A program made the translations under genes and the position numbers. DNA of 45,647 nt from Anaerolineales bacterium (GTDB lineage: Bacteria > Chloroflexota > Anaerolineae > Anaerolineales > UBA11858), in the NCBI GenBank assembly GCA_018335275.1, contig JAGXKM010000008.1, positions 1-45,647 of the forward strand, given 5' to 3'. Below are positions 9,161-17,746 of this stretch, one piece after another (the first letter of the stretch is position 1; each line of letters starts with the position of its first letter). The notes below the pieces were generated by a model, which saw nothing but the letters and a program-made list of their open reading frames with translations, was not told the DNA's origin and did not search any database.

Positions 9161-11389
9161 CTAAATCAAGGGCAGCTGGGGGGCGTCGTACTGCAGGGGG
9201 TCCAGGGACAGGCGTTCTCCCAGATTTTCCCGGGTCACGCTTTCATCATCCACCAGGCGGCGGAGGTGCCGGTATTTCAAAAAGCCCCAGCTTTCTTCCA
9301 CGCGCTCCCGGAGGGGGATGTTCTGGCTGAGCTTGTAAACCACCAGGTGGGCCCTGCTGCCGGGGAGCACAATCCAGGGGTCAGGAGGGGGGTCGGGATC
9401 CAGCAGGATGAGTTTCCCTAAAATCCCGGAAGCGGAGATGAAGAAGGTGTGGGCAGGCCCCTGGTCGTCGTCCCATGTGAAGACGCTGACATGGCCCCGG
9501 GAAGATTTTCTGTTAATCGAGAAACCCAATCTTTCTCCTAAAGAACCCAGCAGGTCCTCCATTTCCTGGATGTCATCCAAGCGGGTGGAGGGGGTTTCGT
9601 TTTCCTTTAACTGCCAGCGATCCGACCCCTCTTCGACCTTTTCTGCGTAGGACTTGAGGCAGGCCTCGATCAGTTTGGCATGGGGCGTCAGCAGGCCCGG
9701 GTAATGGGTGTGGATCTCGTTTTCCAGGGTAAGGCGCTGCAGGGGCCCGTTTGCATTCACCAGGCGGTTAACGAGCTTTTTTTCCACCTCATCTGAGAGC
9801 GGGGTCACATCCAGGGAACTTTCTTGATGCCACCAGGTATCGGAATCGGGGTAATGTAAAAATCCCTGCCGGTAGGCAAACGTTTCCTCCATTTCTTCGC
9901 GCAGTTCAGCGTAGATCTGGGAGACCTCCACCTCGCCGGGGGTGTATAAAACCCCTTCCTGGTTCACGGCCCTTAATCCCGCCGCGTACAGGGGCAGGGT
10001 GTAGCTGGGTTCGCCCCGTTTGGAAAGGTGGCTGTAACCCGCGTTTCGCAGGACTGCTTTCAGGCTTTCTGGAGGAAATCGTTCCGATTCCTCCCTGCGG
10101 GACCAGACGATTTGGGCTTCTCCGCGGAAGTTTTCGAGGGATATGCTTTGAATCTGGAACCGGGAAGCATGGCTGGCGGTGATCGCTGAGGTCAAAAATT
10201 CAGGGCTGACATCAGGCAGAACCGCAAAGCAGGAAGTCTGGTAGGTCAGGAAGGATTGGAGGTTGGCGAACGTATTTTGCAGCGCCCGCGTGTGCCAGCC
10301 CCAGTCCGTTTTTTGCAGGCTGAGGATGTTTCGAAGGGGGGCTGCTGTTTCCTGCCCCCACAACCACCCGGCCCACAAAGCTGAAAGCGACCAGAAGGCG
10401 GGACTGGGTTGGGGGACCACCATGACCGCGGCTCCAAATGTCTCCTTGATTTTCTCCGCAAGGTCTCTGAATCGACCCGGGTAGATGGAGATCCCGCCCT
10501 CTACGGACGGCAGATCCGGCCAGCGGGTGACCTTTACGGGTTCTTCTTCGCGGTCCCAGACATCCACAGCTTCCTCCAGGGCACGCCAGACGTTGTTTTC
10601 CCGGTGGGTGGCAAGCGAAGAAAGCTTCAGGGCGGCTTTTTTCTCCGGGGGGTGGGGCCAGAGGTTATTTGCTTTGTAAAAAGCGTGCAGGAGAAGAGCG
10701 CTGATGTGGCTGCTTTCCTCCGCGGAGAGGGATAGGCCGGAGAACTTATTGATCAGGGTAAACAGGGCGTATACCGCCCTGGGTTTATAGAGCTGGAGGG
10801 CTTTTTCAGCGTGGGAGCGGATGGGGTCATCAGGGGGAGCAATCCGGGTCAAAGCCCGGGCGTAATAAAGGCTGTTTTCTTTGTGTTCCTGGGCTTTGTC
10901 CACATCCTCTTTGGAGGTTGGATACACACCCTGGTTATGGCATTGGGAGCAGTGGCAGACCTTTTGATCCGGGGCTGTCCCTTTTGCCTTCCAGATGAAG
11001 GCCTGAGCGCTGATCTTCTTCCCGCAGTGGGGGCAATCAGTTTCGTATAGGGACAATATATGGGGCTCCAGGCGTTCCTCCCCTTTGAACGTGGAGGCCA
11101 GAGTGGCCAGGGCAGAGGTTAAATCTGAAGAGGAGGGAGCCCGGGCAGCATAGGTAACCAGGAATCGGGTGATGGGGTTGTTGATGGCAGCCAGCACACG
11201 GTAGCCCCCCCTGGCCGCTGTCAGCAGAGATTGGGGAGAGCTTCCAAAGGGGTCCAGAATCAGGTTGGGGTGGGGATATGCCCTTTCCAGCCAGATGGTG
11301 AGGGTGGAAGGGGACACTTGGGGTAAATATTCTTCCAGCGGGGAGGGTTGATTCGGGGTTTGTCCGGCGATAAAGGGGATGCTGTCCAT
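9161..11389 (-). CDS. DNA-methylase-like protein with degenerate catalytic motif (DUF1156-like architecture)
   Basis: This 742-residue protein has the outline of a large amino-methyltransferase. A motif I-like segment, ILDPFGSS (44-51) with GGYRVLAAINNP (61-72), matches the AdoMet-binding start of such methylases. A zinc-ribbon follows with CPHC at 119-122 and CHCSQC at 145-150. Around residues 324-345 the order PQPSPAFWSLSALWAGWL aligns by eye with the DPPYYDxxxYxxLSDFFxxWL region of those enzymes, but the catalytic D/N-P-P-Y is not preserved. The C-terminal 300 residues are unlike anything I recognise. I infer an inactive or repurposed methylase homologue. There is no restriction gene beside it; it follows pyruvate kinase after 94 bases. 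Confidence 0.6.
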   Translation of the reverse strand: MDSIPFIAGQTPNQPSPLEEYLPQVSPSTLTIWLERAYPHPNLILDPFGSSPQSLLTAARGGYRVLAAINNPITRFLVTYAARAPSSSDLTSALATLASTFKGEERLEPHILSLYETDCPHCGKKISAQAFIWKAKGTAPDQKVCHCSQCHNQGVYPTSKEDVDKAQEHKENSLYYARALTRIAPPDDPIRSHAEKALQLYKPRAVYALFTLINKFSGLSLSAEESSHISALLLHAFYKANNLWPHPPEKKAALKLSSLATHRENNVWRALEEAVDVWDREEEPVKVTRWPDLPSVEGGISIYPGRFRDLAEKIKETFGAAVMVVPQPSPAFWSLSALWAGWLWGQETAAPLRNILSLQKTDWGWHTRALQNTFANLQSFLTYQTSCFAVLPDVSPEFLTSAITASHASRFQIQSISLENFRGEAQIVWSRREESERFPPESLKAVLRNAGYSHLSKRGEPSYTLPLYAAGLRAVNQEGVLYTPGEVEVSQIYAELREEMEETFAYRQGFLHYPDSDTWWHQESSLDVTPLSDEVEKKLVNRLVNANGPLQRLTLENEIHTHYPGLLTPHAKLIEACLKSYAEKVEEGSDRWQLKENETPSTRLDDIQEMEDLLGSLGERLGFSINRKSSRGHVSVFTWDDDQGPAHTFFISASGILGKLILLDPDPPPDPWIVLPGSRAHLVVYKLSQNIPLRERVEESWGFLKYRHLRRLVDDESVTRENLGERLSLDPLQYDAPQLPLI

Positions 11390-11483
11390 GTTTGTCCCCT
11401 GCGCATTAAGTTTGCTTCGTCATTGTCCTTATTCTAACTCACATTTGGGGACAGAGATCCAAAAATTGAGAGATCCTCCCTCC

Positions 11484-12920
11484 TCAGTGATGTTCCACGG
11501 TGTGCAGGAGGGCGAAATTCGGCGGGAGCATCTTGTTGATCGGAAAACCGGCGATCAAGACAACTTCCTGTCCGGGTTGAACGGGGGTGCCTTCGATCAC
11601 AACTTCGTTGACATGGACCAGCATGTCCTCCAGGGAATCCGCGTGGGGGATGAGGTAAGGTGTCGTTCCCCAGAGCATAGATATATACCGGTAGGTCTTT
11701 TCGAGGGGGGTGAAGGCCAGGATGGGCACGGTCGGGCGGGCTTTGGACATCAAACGGGCGGTCCGTCCGCTCTGCGTGAACACGGCGATGGCTTCCACAT
11801 CCTGATCATGCGCCAGATCCCGCGCGGCCCGGGTGATGCTGACCGCAGCGTCATGTTTGCTGTCCTCGGTGAGATCGAAATGGGTTTTCCCCCAATCCTG
11901 TATGTGATCTTCTGACTGGGAAATGATAGAGGCCATCATTTCCACGGTTTTGACCGGGAAGTTCCCGATGGCTGTTTCCCCGGAAAGCATCACCGCGTCG
12001 CTCCCATCCAGGATGGCGTTGGCTACGTCTGTGGCTTCGGCGCGGGTGGGGCGGGGGCTTTCAACCATGGAATCCAGCATCTGGGTGGCGATGATCACGT
12101 AACTCAGATGGCTGTTGGCCAGGGCGGTAATCCTTTTTTGTTCAATGGGGATCGTTTCCGCAGGCATTTCGATCCCCAGATCCCCTCTGGCGACCATCAC
12201 CCCATCCGAAGCATGGACGATTTCATGGAGATTCTGGAGGGCGTCGGGATGTTCAATTTTAGCGATGATGGGTTTGTCTGCCTGGGTGGAATCGATCTTG
12301 GCGATCTCCTGACGCAAACGTTCGATATCTGAGGCGCTGTGAACAAAAGAGAGGGCGATGGCATCCACATTGTGCTGCAGGCCAAATTTCAGGTCTTTAA
12401 TATCTTTTTCCGTCAGCGGCTCCAGTTTAAGGTCCGCCCCGGGGAGATTGACCCCTTTATGGGGTTTGAGCGTTCCTCCCAGCACGACCTCTGTGATCAC
12501 CCGGTTCGGTTCGATCTCTTTGACCACGAGCTCGAGTTGGCCGTCGTCCAGCAGAATGCGTCCGCCTATTTCTACGCTGCTGGGGAGATCCTGGTAAGGA
12601 ACGTGGATCTCCTCTTTTGTACCCGTGATCTCCTGGGTGGTGATGGCCAGGGTTTTCCCCTCGATGAGTTCCACCTGGTCGTTTTCCAGTTCTCCGGTGC
12701 GGATCTTGGGTCCGGAAAGGTCTTGCATGATGGCCAATGAGCGGTTGAGTTCCTGGGCGGAATCTCTCAGGTATCGAATGGTCCGGTGATAAGTGGCGTG
12801 GTCCCCGTGCGAGAAATTCAAGCGGACGACATCCATCCCGGCTTCCATCAGCTGCCGGATGGTTTGCTGATCGTTGCTGACGGGTCCGATGGTAGCGATA
12901 ATTTTTGCGCGGCGTTTCAT
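11484..12920 (-). CDS. pyk: Pyruvate kinase
   Basis: This 478-residue cytoplasmic enzyme converts phosphoenolpyruvate and ADP to pyruvate and ATP in glycolysis. The N-terminus (KIIATIGPVSND), VRLNFSHGDH, DLSGPKIRTGEL, and the active-site signature with AKIEHPDAL and VARGDLGIEMP are all in place, as is the MLSGETAIGNFP segment. The C-terminal allosteric domain is complete, and the length fits the short bacterial form without the extra PEP-utiliser domain. The start is preceded by AAAGGGG about 8 bases upstream. It lies 71 bases downstream of the CoA-transferase gene on the same strand, so it may share its transcript. Confidence 0.97.
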   Translation of the reverse strand: MKRRAKIIATIGPVSNDQQTIRQLMEAGMDVVRLNFSHGDHATYHRTIRYLRDSAQELNRSLAIMQDLSGPKIRTGELENDQVELIEGKTLAITTQEITGTKEEIHVPYQDLPSSVEIGGRILLDDGQLELVVKEIEPNRVITEVVLGGTLKPHKGVNLPGADLKLEPLTEKDIKDLKFGLQHNVDAIALSFVHSASDIERLRQEIAKIDSTQADKPIIAKIEHPDALQNLHEIVHASDGVMVARGDLGIEMPAETIPIEQKRITALANSHLSYVIIATQMLDSMVESPRPTRAEATDVANAILDGSDAVMLSGETAIGNFPVKTVEMMASIISQSEDHIQDWGKTHFDLTEDSKHDAAVSITRAARDLAHDQDVEAIAVFTQSGRTARLMSKARPTVPILAFTPLEKTYRYISMLWGTTPYLIPHADSLEDMLVHVNEVVIEGTPVQPGQEVVLIAGFPINKMLPPNFALLHTVEHH

Positions 12921-12991
12921 GGGTTCAACCCCTTTATCCTCTCAGAGAATCTGAACAGGGAGTTCGTCCCGATTCCCTTGAAAATTTGGAA

Positions 12992-14287
12992 TTAAATATA
13001 ATGATATTCTCTCGCTTCTCGCCTGAGCTGGTCCCGGAATTTGGGGTGGGCAACTTTGATCAGTGCCTGGGCCCTTTCCCGGATCGTCTTCCCGTACAGT
13101 TCCGCGATCCCGTACTCGGTGACGATGTAGTGGACATGGTTCCGGGTGGTGACCACGCCCGCTCCTTTTTTCAAGGTACTCACGATCCGGCTGTGGTCTT
13201 TTGCGGTGCTGGGAAGGGCGATGATCGGCACACCGCCTTCGGAAAGAGAGGCGCCGTAGATGAAATCAAGCTGGCCGCCCACGCCGCTGTAAAGTCTGGT
13301 TCCGATGCTGTCCGCACAGACCTGACCGGTGAGATCAACCTCAATTGCGGAGTTGATGGCTACCATGCGGTCATTTTGAGAGATGACGAAGGGGTCATTG
13401 ACATATTCTGTGCGGTGAAATTCAATCAAGGGGTTATTATGCACCCATTTATAAAGCCGCTCTGTGCCCAGGATGAAACCAGCGATGATCTTCCCGGGAT
13501 GGAGAGTTTTTTGGGTGTTGGTCAAAACTCCGGCTTCAACCAGATCGATCACCCCATCCGAGAAGAGTTCGGTATGAATGCCCAGCTCCTTCTTGTCCAT
13601 CAGATGGTTCAGGACCGCGTCCGGAATGGCGCCGATCCCCAGCTGCATGGTGGCCCCATCCGGGATCAAGCTGGCGATGAAAGCGGCGATCTTGTCCACC
13701 TTTTCAGAGGGTTCCCCTCCTCCCATGTTGAGTTCCGCGAGCTGGTAATCCACGGGGACGATGTAATCGAGCTGGTTGACGTGGATGAAGGAGTCCCCCA
13801 GGGTGCGGGGCATCTTCTCGTTCACCTCAGCGATGATGATCTCCGCGGATTCAGCGGGGCTTTTGCTTAACCCAACCTCGACCCCAAAGCTGCAAAACCC
13901 GTGTTCGTCGGGCGGGGAAAGGTGGACGAAGGCCGCGTTGAGGGGGAGGTGTTTTTCCTTGAAGAGCAGGGGGAACTCTGAGAGCAGGACCGGGGTGAAA
14001 TCCGCTCTCCCGTTTTGGACCGCTTCCCGTGTGTTGTGGCTGATGAACATGGTGTTCACACGCAGGTGGCCTTCCATCTCGGGGCTGACATAGTCCGCGG
14101 AACCCACGGTGAGCGCCTGGTTGATCTCTACGTCTTCCAATTCTTGGCCACGATCGACCAGGGCCCCCAGGATCATCCGGGGTACGGAGCAGTTGCCTGT
14201 GAGGAAAATCCGATCGCCGGATTTGATGGCCTGTACCGCTTCACTCGCGGAGACTACTTTTTCGCTGTATTCTTCCGTCCAACTCAT
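12992..14287 (-). CDS. Acetyl-CoA hydrolase/4-hydroxybutyrate CoA-transferase family enzyme
   Basis: This 431-residue protein belongs to the family that moves CoA between acetyl-CoA and short-chain acids. Typical features are SGDRIFLTGNCSVPR at the N-terminus, the DEHGFCSFG segment, the GIGAIPDAVLNHL turn and LGIHTELFSDG, whose Glu is the expected CoA-thioester nucleophile. Near the C-terminus come the VTEYGIAELYGKTIRERA signature and HPKFRDQL. The start is 4 bases after the alanine dehydrogenase stop with an AGGGAAGATAGGA site inside that gene, so translation is probably coupled. Substrate preference (acetate, butyrate, 4-hydroxybutyrate, propionate) cannot be read from sequence. Context with alanine dehydrogenase and pyruvate kinase suggests fermentation of amino acids or sugars to acids. 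Confidence 0.9.
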   Translation of the reverse strand: MSWTEEYSEKVVSASEAVQAIKSGDRIFLTGNCSVPRMILGALVDRGQELEDVEINQALTVGSADYVSPEMEGHLRVNTMFISHNTREAVQNGRADFTPVLLSEFPLLFKEKHLPLNAAFVHLSPPDEHGFCSFGVEVGLSKSPAESAEIIIAEVNEKMPRTLGDSFIHVNQLDYIVPVDYQLAELNMGGGEPSEKVDKIAAFIASLIPDGATMQLGIGAIPDAVLNHLMDKKELGIHTELFSDGVIDLVEAGVLTNTQKTLHPGKIIAGFILGTERLYKWVHNNPLIEFHRTEYVNDPFVISQNDRMVAINSAIEVDLTGQVCADSIGTRLYSGVGGQLDFIYGASLSEGGVPIIALPSTAKDHSRIVSTLKKGAGVVTTRNHVHYIVTEYGIAELYGKTIRERAQALIKVAHPKFRDQLRREAREYHYI

Positions 14288-14291
14288 ATTC

Positions 14292-15383
14292 CTATCTTCC
14301 CTTCAAGGCCTGATTAAGCTGATCTTTGACGATTTCGCCTTGATGCGTGTAGACACCGCGCTGCAGGGCTTTGTTCTCTTTGAGGGCTGAATCTATCCCC
14401 TGTTTGGCAATTTGCTTGATCAGGGGCCAGGCGGCGTTGTTCAAAGCGTGGGTGGCGGTCCTGCCCAATACCCCGGTCATGTTGGGCACGCAGTAATGAA
14501 TGACATCTTCTTCCACATAGGTGGGGTTGCTGTGGCTGGTAGGCCGGCTGGTCTCGAAGCATCCCCCCTGGTCGATGGAGAGATCGATGATGATTGAACG
14601 CGAGTGAAGTTTTTTGACCATGTCCTGGGAGACGATCACCGGCGTGGGAGCGCCGGGGACCAGGATGGCCCCGATTAAAATGTCGGCGTAGGAGCAGACT
14701 TTTTCAATGTTGAAAGGGTAGGAAACCAGGGTGTGCACGCATCCTTTAAATTCTCGATCGATGGACTGCAGGTTGGCGAGGGAGTTGTCGAGCAAGTACA
14801 CGTTCGCTCCCAGGCCCAGAAATGTGCGGGCAGCGTTTTGGCCCACAATTCCTCCCCCGAGGATAACCACGTCAGCGGGAGGGACCCCGGGCACACCTCC
14901 CAACGCAAATCCTTTTCCACCGTAGTTATTTTGCGCCAGGGTCGCTGCGATCTGGGGCACCATCCGTCCCGCCAGCTGGCTGATAGGGACCAGAACGGGG
15001 AGCTTGCCGTCATCTTCCTGGATGATTTCATAGCCGATAGCGGTGATCTTTTTCTCTAAAAGGGTCTTGATCTTGCTGGGTTGACCTGCTGTGAGGTGCA
15101 GGAATCCCATCACCGTTTGTTCTTCGCGCATCCAAGCATATTCTTTTCGGGTGGGCGGAACGACTTTAATCACTAAATCCGCCCGACCGTAAACCTCGTC
15201 TCCGCTGTAAACGATCCTTCCTCCGGCTTCTTGATAATGGTGGTCGCTGAACCCGCTTCCCATGCCTGCTTCGTGTTCCACGAAAAGGGTATGACCTTGC
15301 TCAGAGAGCAATTGCACGCCCGCGGGGGTCAACCCCACCCGGTATTCCGAGTCACGGCGTTCTTTTGGGATGCATATATTCAT
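14292..15383 (-). CDS. ald: Alanine dehydrogenase
   Basis: This 363-residue NAD-dependent enzyme interconverts L-alanine and pyruvate plus ammonia. The N-terminus KERRDSEYRVGLTPAGV contains the pyruvate-binding Arg15. Lys73 (VIKVVPP) and His96 (FLHLTAG) are the expected catalytic and substrate residues. The Rossmann motif is VVILGGGIVGQNAA, and the IDQGGCFETSRPTSH segment carries the catalytic Asp. The ribosome site GGAGAT lies 6 bases before the ATG. The gene sits between ornithine carbamoyltransferase (28-base gap) and the CoA-transferase (4-base gap). Pyruvate is the shared metabolite with the downstream pyruvate kinase. Confidence 0.96.
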   Translation of the reverse strand: MNICIPKERRDSEYRVGLTPAGVQLLSEQGHTLFVEHEAGMGSGFSDHHYQEAGGRIVYSGDEVYGRADLVIKVVPPTRKEYAWMREEQTVMGFLHLTAGQPSKIKTLLEKKITAIGYEIIQEDDGKLPVLVPISQLAGRMVPQIAATLAQNNYGGKGFALGGVPGVPPADVVILGGGIVGQNAARTFLGLGANVYLLDNSLANLQSIDREFKGCVHTLVSYPFNIEKVCSYADILIGAILVPGAPTPVIVSQDMVKKLHSRSIIIDLSIDQGGCFETSRPTSHSNPTYVEEDVIHYCVPNMTGVLGRTATHALNNAAWPLIKQIAKQGIDSALKENKALQRGVYTHQGEIVKDQLNQALKGR

Positions 15384-15411
15384 AGAGGTATCTCCGTCAT
15401 TTAACAGCTGC

Positions 15412-16329
15412 TCAGGTCAGTAAATGAACAAGTAATCCCTTTTGGGCGTGTAACCGGTTGTGTGCTTGGGGGAAAAGCGCGGAGTGAGGGCCGTCTGCGA
15501 CTTCATCCGTGATCTCTTCACCCCGGTGAGCAGGGAGGCAGTGCATGACGATAGCATCTTCTTTTGCCAGGGAAACCAGCTTTTGATTGACCTGGAAAGG
15601 TGGGAATACTTTACGCCGTTTTTTAGCTTCTTCACTCTGTCCCATACTGATCCAGGTGTCAGTATACAAAACGTCTGCATTGTTTGCCGCTTTCTGGGGG
15701 TCATGAAGCAGACGGATGGATGCTCCACTTCCCTCCGCTATTTTTTGGCCTTCCTGGATGGCTGGGGCGGGCATGTCATAACCCGGGGGATTGGCGATCG
15801 TAAAATGAGCGCCCATCTTGGCGCAGATCTGCATCAAGGAGACCGCGACGTTGTTTCCATCTCCTATGAAGCTGACATGGACCCCCTTTAATGTCCCTTT
15901 CTTTTCCAGGATGGTCAAAGCGTCTGAAAGCGCTTGGCAGGGGTGGTTATAATCGCTCAGCCCGTTGATCACCGGGATACTTGCCCAGCGGGCGAGCTCT
16001 TCAACGTGTCTATGTTCGAAGACGCGGGCCATGACCGCGTCCACATAGCCGGAGATCACGCGGGCCACATCCGCGATCGATTCCCGCTCCCCCAAACCGA
16101 TTTCAGCGGGGGATAAATACAGGGCATCACCCCCTAAATGGCGCATGGCCATATCGAAGGAAACCCGCGTCCGCAGGCTGGGTTTTTGAAAGATCATGGC
16201 CAAAACTTTATCCTGTAATCGGGGGATGTTGCCGTCTTTTTTCCACTCTTCTTTTAATTGCAGGGCAAGGTCCAGGATCGTCTGCAGTTCCTGGCTGGAA
16301 TAGTCTGGAATGGTTAGAAAATCTTTCAT
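15412..16329 (-). CDS. argF: Ornithine carbamoyltransferase
   Basis: This 305-residue enzyme makes citrulline from ornithine and carbamoyl phosphate, or runs in reverse in arginine catabolism. The carbamoyl-phosphate motif SLRTR is at 51-55 ([12 protein letters not shown]). HPCQALSD, the DTWISMGQ loop for ornithine and [12 protein letters not shown] are all present. I chose the ATG at 16329 because a strong GGAGGAGAT lies 4 bases upstream of it and the protein then begins [11 protein letters not shown], as in relatives; the frame stays open 12 codons further to 16365. It is the first gene of the run to alanine dehydrogenase. Anabolic or catabolic use cannot be told from the sequence, but no other arginine gene is nearby. 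Confidence 0.96.
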   Translation of the reverse strand: MKDFLTIPDYSSQELQTILDLALQLKEEWKKDGNIPRLQDKVLAMIFQKPSLRTRVSFDMAMRHLGGDALYLSPAEIGLGERESIADVARVISGYVDAVMARVFEHRHVEELARWASIPVINGLSDYNHPCQALSDALTILEKKGTLKGVHVSFIGDGNNVAVSLMQICAKMGAHFTIANPPGYDMPAPAIQEGQKIAEGSGASIRLLHDPQKAANNADVLYTDTWISMGQSEEAKKRRKVFPPFQVNQKLVSLAKEDAIVMHCLPAHRGEEITDEVADGPHSALFPQAHNRLHAQKGLLVHLLT

Positions 16330-16372
16330 GGAAATCTCCTCCATAGGCTCTAGAAACAGGGTCACCAGAGGT

Positions 16373-16381
16373 AGTATATCA
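16373..16381 (-). promoter_or_regulatory. Candidate extended -10 promoter of argF
   Basis: The minus strand reads TGATATACT, an extended -10 element (TGn then TATACT), about 45 bases before the argF ATG. No good -35 is seen, as is common with extended -10 promoters. Confidence 0.4.
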
Positions 16382-16751
16382 CGAGATGTTTTTGAGTACT
16401 TTCCTTACTTCAACTAGAGGACTGAGCAGGTAAGTTTCCTTTTTTGAAAGGATTGTTTCGCCCCTTCCGGCTCGCTGATGGGGTGGAAGCGATGAGCTGA
16501 AAGATCTGAGTACCAATTGCAAAATGGTCAGCTTGTGTGTATGATGAGTTATAGAGGACGGGATCTCAAGATTGGCCATCAAACGGAAATGGAAATCTTC
16601 CTTCCCTGAAAAAGCACAAAATCGAACATCCAATTCATTTATTTATCTGAGATTGTGATAGTATTTTTATGAAGCAACAAGGGACATTCAATGGTTGGAA
16701 AGCAGATGAGGAAGGGCTGTAGGTTACCCTTTCCGGTGGAGGAGATTTGGC
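16382..16751. other. Intergenic region between argF and the response regulator gene
   Basis: These 370 bases between divergent genes hold no convincing gene. The only minus-strand frame (16379-16633) would begin with TTG, lacks a ribosome site and resembles nothing. The last 20 bases contain a strong GGAGGAG site, 7 bases before the response regulator ATG at 16752. Confidence 0.5.
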
Positions 16752-17531
16752 ATGGCTGCGAGCATATTAATCGTTGACGATGACAAGGCGATCCGGGAAA
16801 GTTTAGAAGATATCCTGAAACTGGAAGATTATGCGGTAGAAACGGCGTCTTCTGGTGAGCAGGCATTGGACGCGTTTAACGAAAAGCAATTTGACCTGGC
16901 AGTCCTGGATCTGAAAATGTCTGGAATCAACGGCATGGATGTCATGCGCCAAGCCAGACACCAAACTCCGGACACCAAAGTGATTATCCTCACCGGACAC
17001 GGCTCTCTGGAAACAGCGATAGAAGCCTTACGAAGTGGGGTGAGTGATTACATCATCAAGCCCTATAATCCTGAGGAGATCATGGCCAGCATCGGACGGG
17101 CGCTTGCCGAACCTGCTGCGAAAAAACGCAAAAAGATGCTCATTGAGCAGCTGGAATCCTCATTGGATCAATTGAAAGACATGGAAGGCATTACCACGCC
17201 GGAGATTCCCGCCCGGCGGGTGATCACGCTCCCGGAAGGGATCATGGTCGACCTTGAGAGGCGAGAGATGTGGCGGGGAGGAGAGCGGGCGCACCTCACT
17301 CCTACAGAGGGGAAATTATTGAGCGTTTTCCTGGAAAACAAGGGTCGGGTCATGACCCACAAAGAGATCGTTTTCCTCGTTCAGGGATATGAAACCTCGG
17401 AATGGGAAGCGCCGGAAGTCTTGCGCCCCATGATCAGCCGTTTGCGTAAAAAATTAGCCACATTCCCCGGGGTGGATGAATGGATCCAGAACGTGCGGGG
17501 CACAGGGTATGTCCTGGACCCGAAAATTTAA
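16752..17531 (+). CDS. Orphan response regulator: receiver plus OmpR-type winged helix
   Basis: This 259-residue cytoplasmic protein should be a phosphorylation-controlled DNA-binding regulator. The receiver (1-120) has acidic Asp10/Asp11, phospho-acceptor Asp53 (VLDLKMSG), Thr81 (ILTGHGS) and Lys103 (IIKPYNP). The switch region TGHGSLETAIEALRSG is closest to NtrC-type receivers. Residues 122-150 form a charged helical linker. Residues about 165-255 are an OmpR/PhoB winged helix with HLTPTEGKLLSVFLENKG and the terminal VRGTGYVLDP. No histidine kinase gene is adjacent, so its partner is unknown. A strong terminator follows at 17552-17584. The domain calls are firm; the target genes are not known. 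Confidence 0.93.
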   Translation: MAASILIVDDDKAIRESLEDILKLEDYAVETASSGEQALDAFNEKQFDLAVLDLKMSGINGMDVMRQARHQTPDTKVIILTGHGSLETAIEALRSGVSDYIIKPYNPEEIMASIGRALAEPAAKKRKKMLIEQLESSLDQLKDMEGITTPEIPARRVITLPEGIMVDLERREMWRGGERAHLTPTEGKLLSVFLENKGRVMTHKEIVFLVQGYETSEWEAPEVLRPMISRLRKKLATFPGVDEWIQNVRGTGYVLDPKI

Positions 17532-17551
17532 ACCTAGATCTACAAAATCAG

Positions 17552-17584
17552 AAAAAACCTTCCTCAAATGGAGGAAGGTTTTTT
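17552..17584 (+). terminator. Intrinsic terminator of the response regulator gene
   Basis: A perfect 14-bp stem pairs 17552-17565 with 17571-17584 around a 5-base loop and ends in six T. The opposite strand would also end in a T run, so it could stop transcripts of tRNA-Gly from the right as well. Confidence 0.9.
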
Positions 17585-17593
17585 AAATTAAAG

Positions 17594-17665
17594 AGCGGGT
17601 GACGGGATTCGAACCCGTGAATGCTGGCTTGGGAAGCCAGTGCCTTACCACTTGGCTACACCCGC
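17594..17665 (-). tRNA. tRNA-Gly (anticodon CCC)
   Basis: The minus strand folds into a full cloverleaf of 72 bases. The acceptor stem pairs GCGGGTG with CACCCGC and the discriminator is T. The D arm is GCCAAGTGGTAAGGC, the anticodon stem CTGGC/GCCAG with loop TTCCCAA gives anticodon CCC for codon GGG, and the T arm is ACGGGTTCGAATCCCGT. The 3' CCA is not encoded. A good promoter lies at 17695-17722 and the bidirectional hairpin at 17552-17584 can terminate it. Confidence 0.95.
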
Positions 17666-17694
17666 GTATTTGATGGATTTTCCTTTGCCGAATT

Positions 17695-17722
17695 ATTATA
17701 TCAGAAATGAAGTGGGGAACAA
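17695..17722 (-). promoter_or_regulatory. Promoter of tRNA-Gly
   Basis: The minus strand has TTGTTC (17717-17722), a 16-base spacer and a perfect TATAAT (17695-17700), about 30 bases before the tRNA 5' end. It is one of the clearest promoters in the window. Confidence 0.65.
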
Positions 17723-17746
17723 GGGGGCGTTTAAGGCAGCAAGAAT

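Noticed and set aside
9161-11389. Active restriction-modification methylase
   Set aside because: The D/N-P-P-Y motif is not found and no restriction or specificity gene is adjacent.
16379-16633. 84-codon minus-strand frame next to argF
   Set aside because: TTG start, no ribosome site, no recognisable sequence, and it lies on the argF promoter region.
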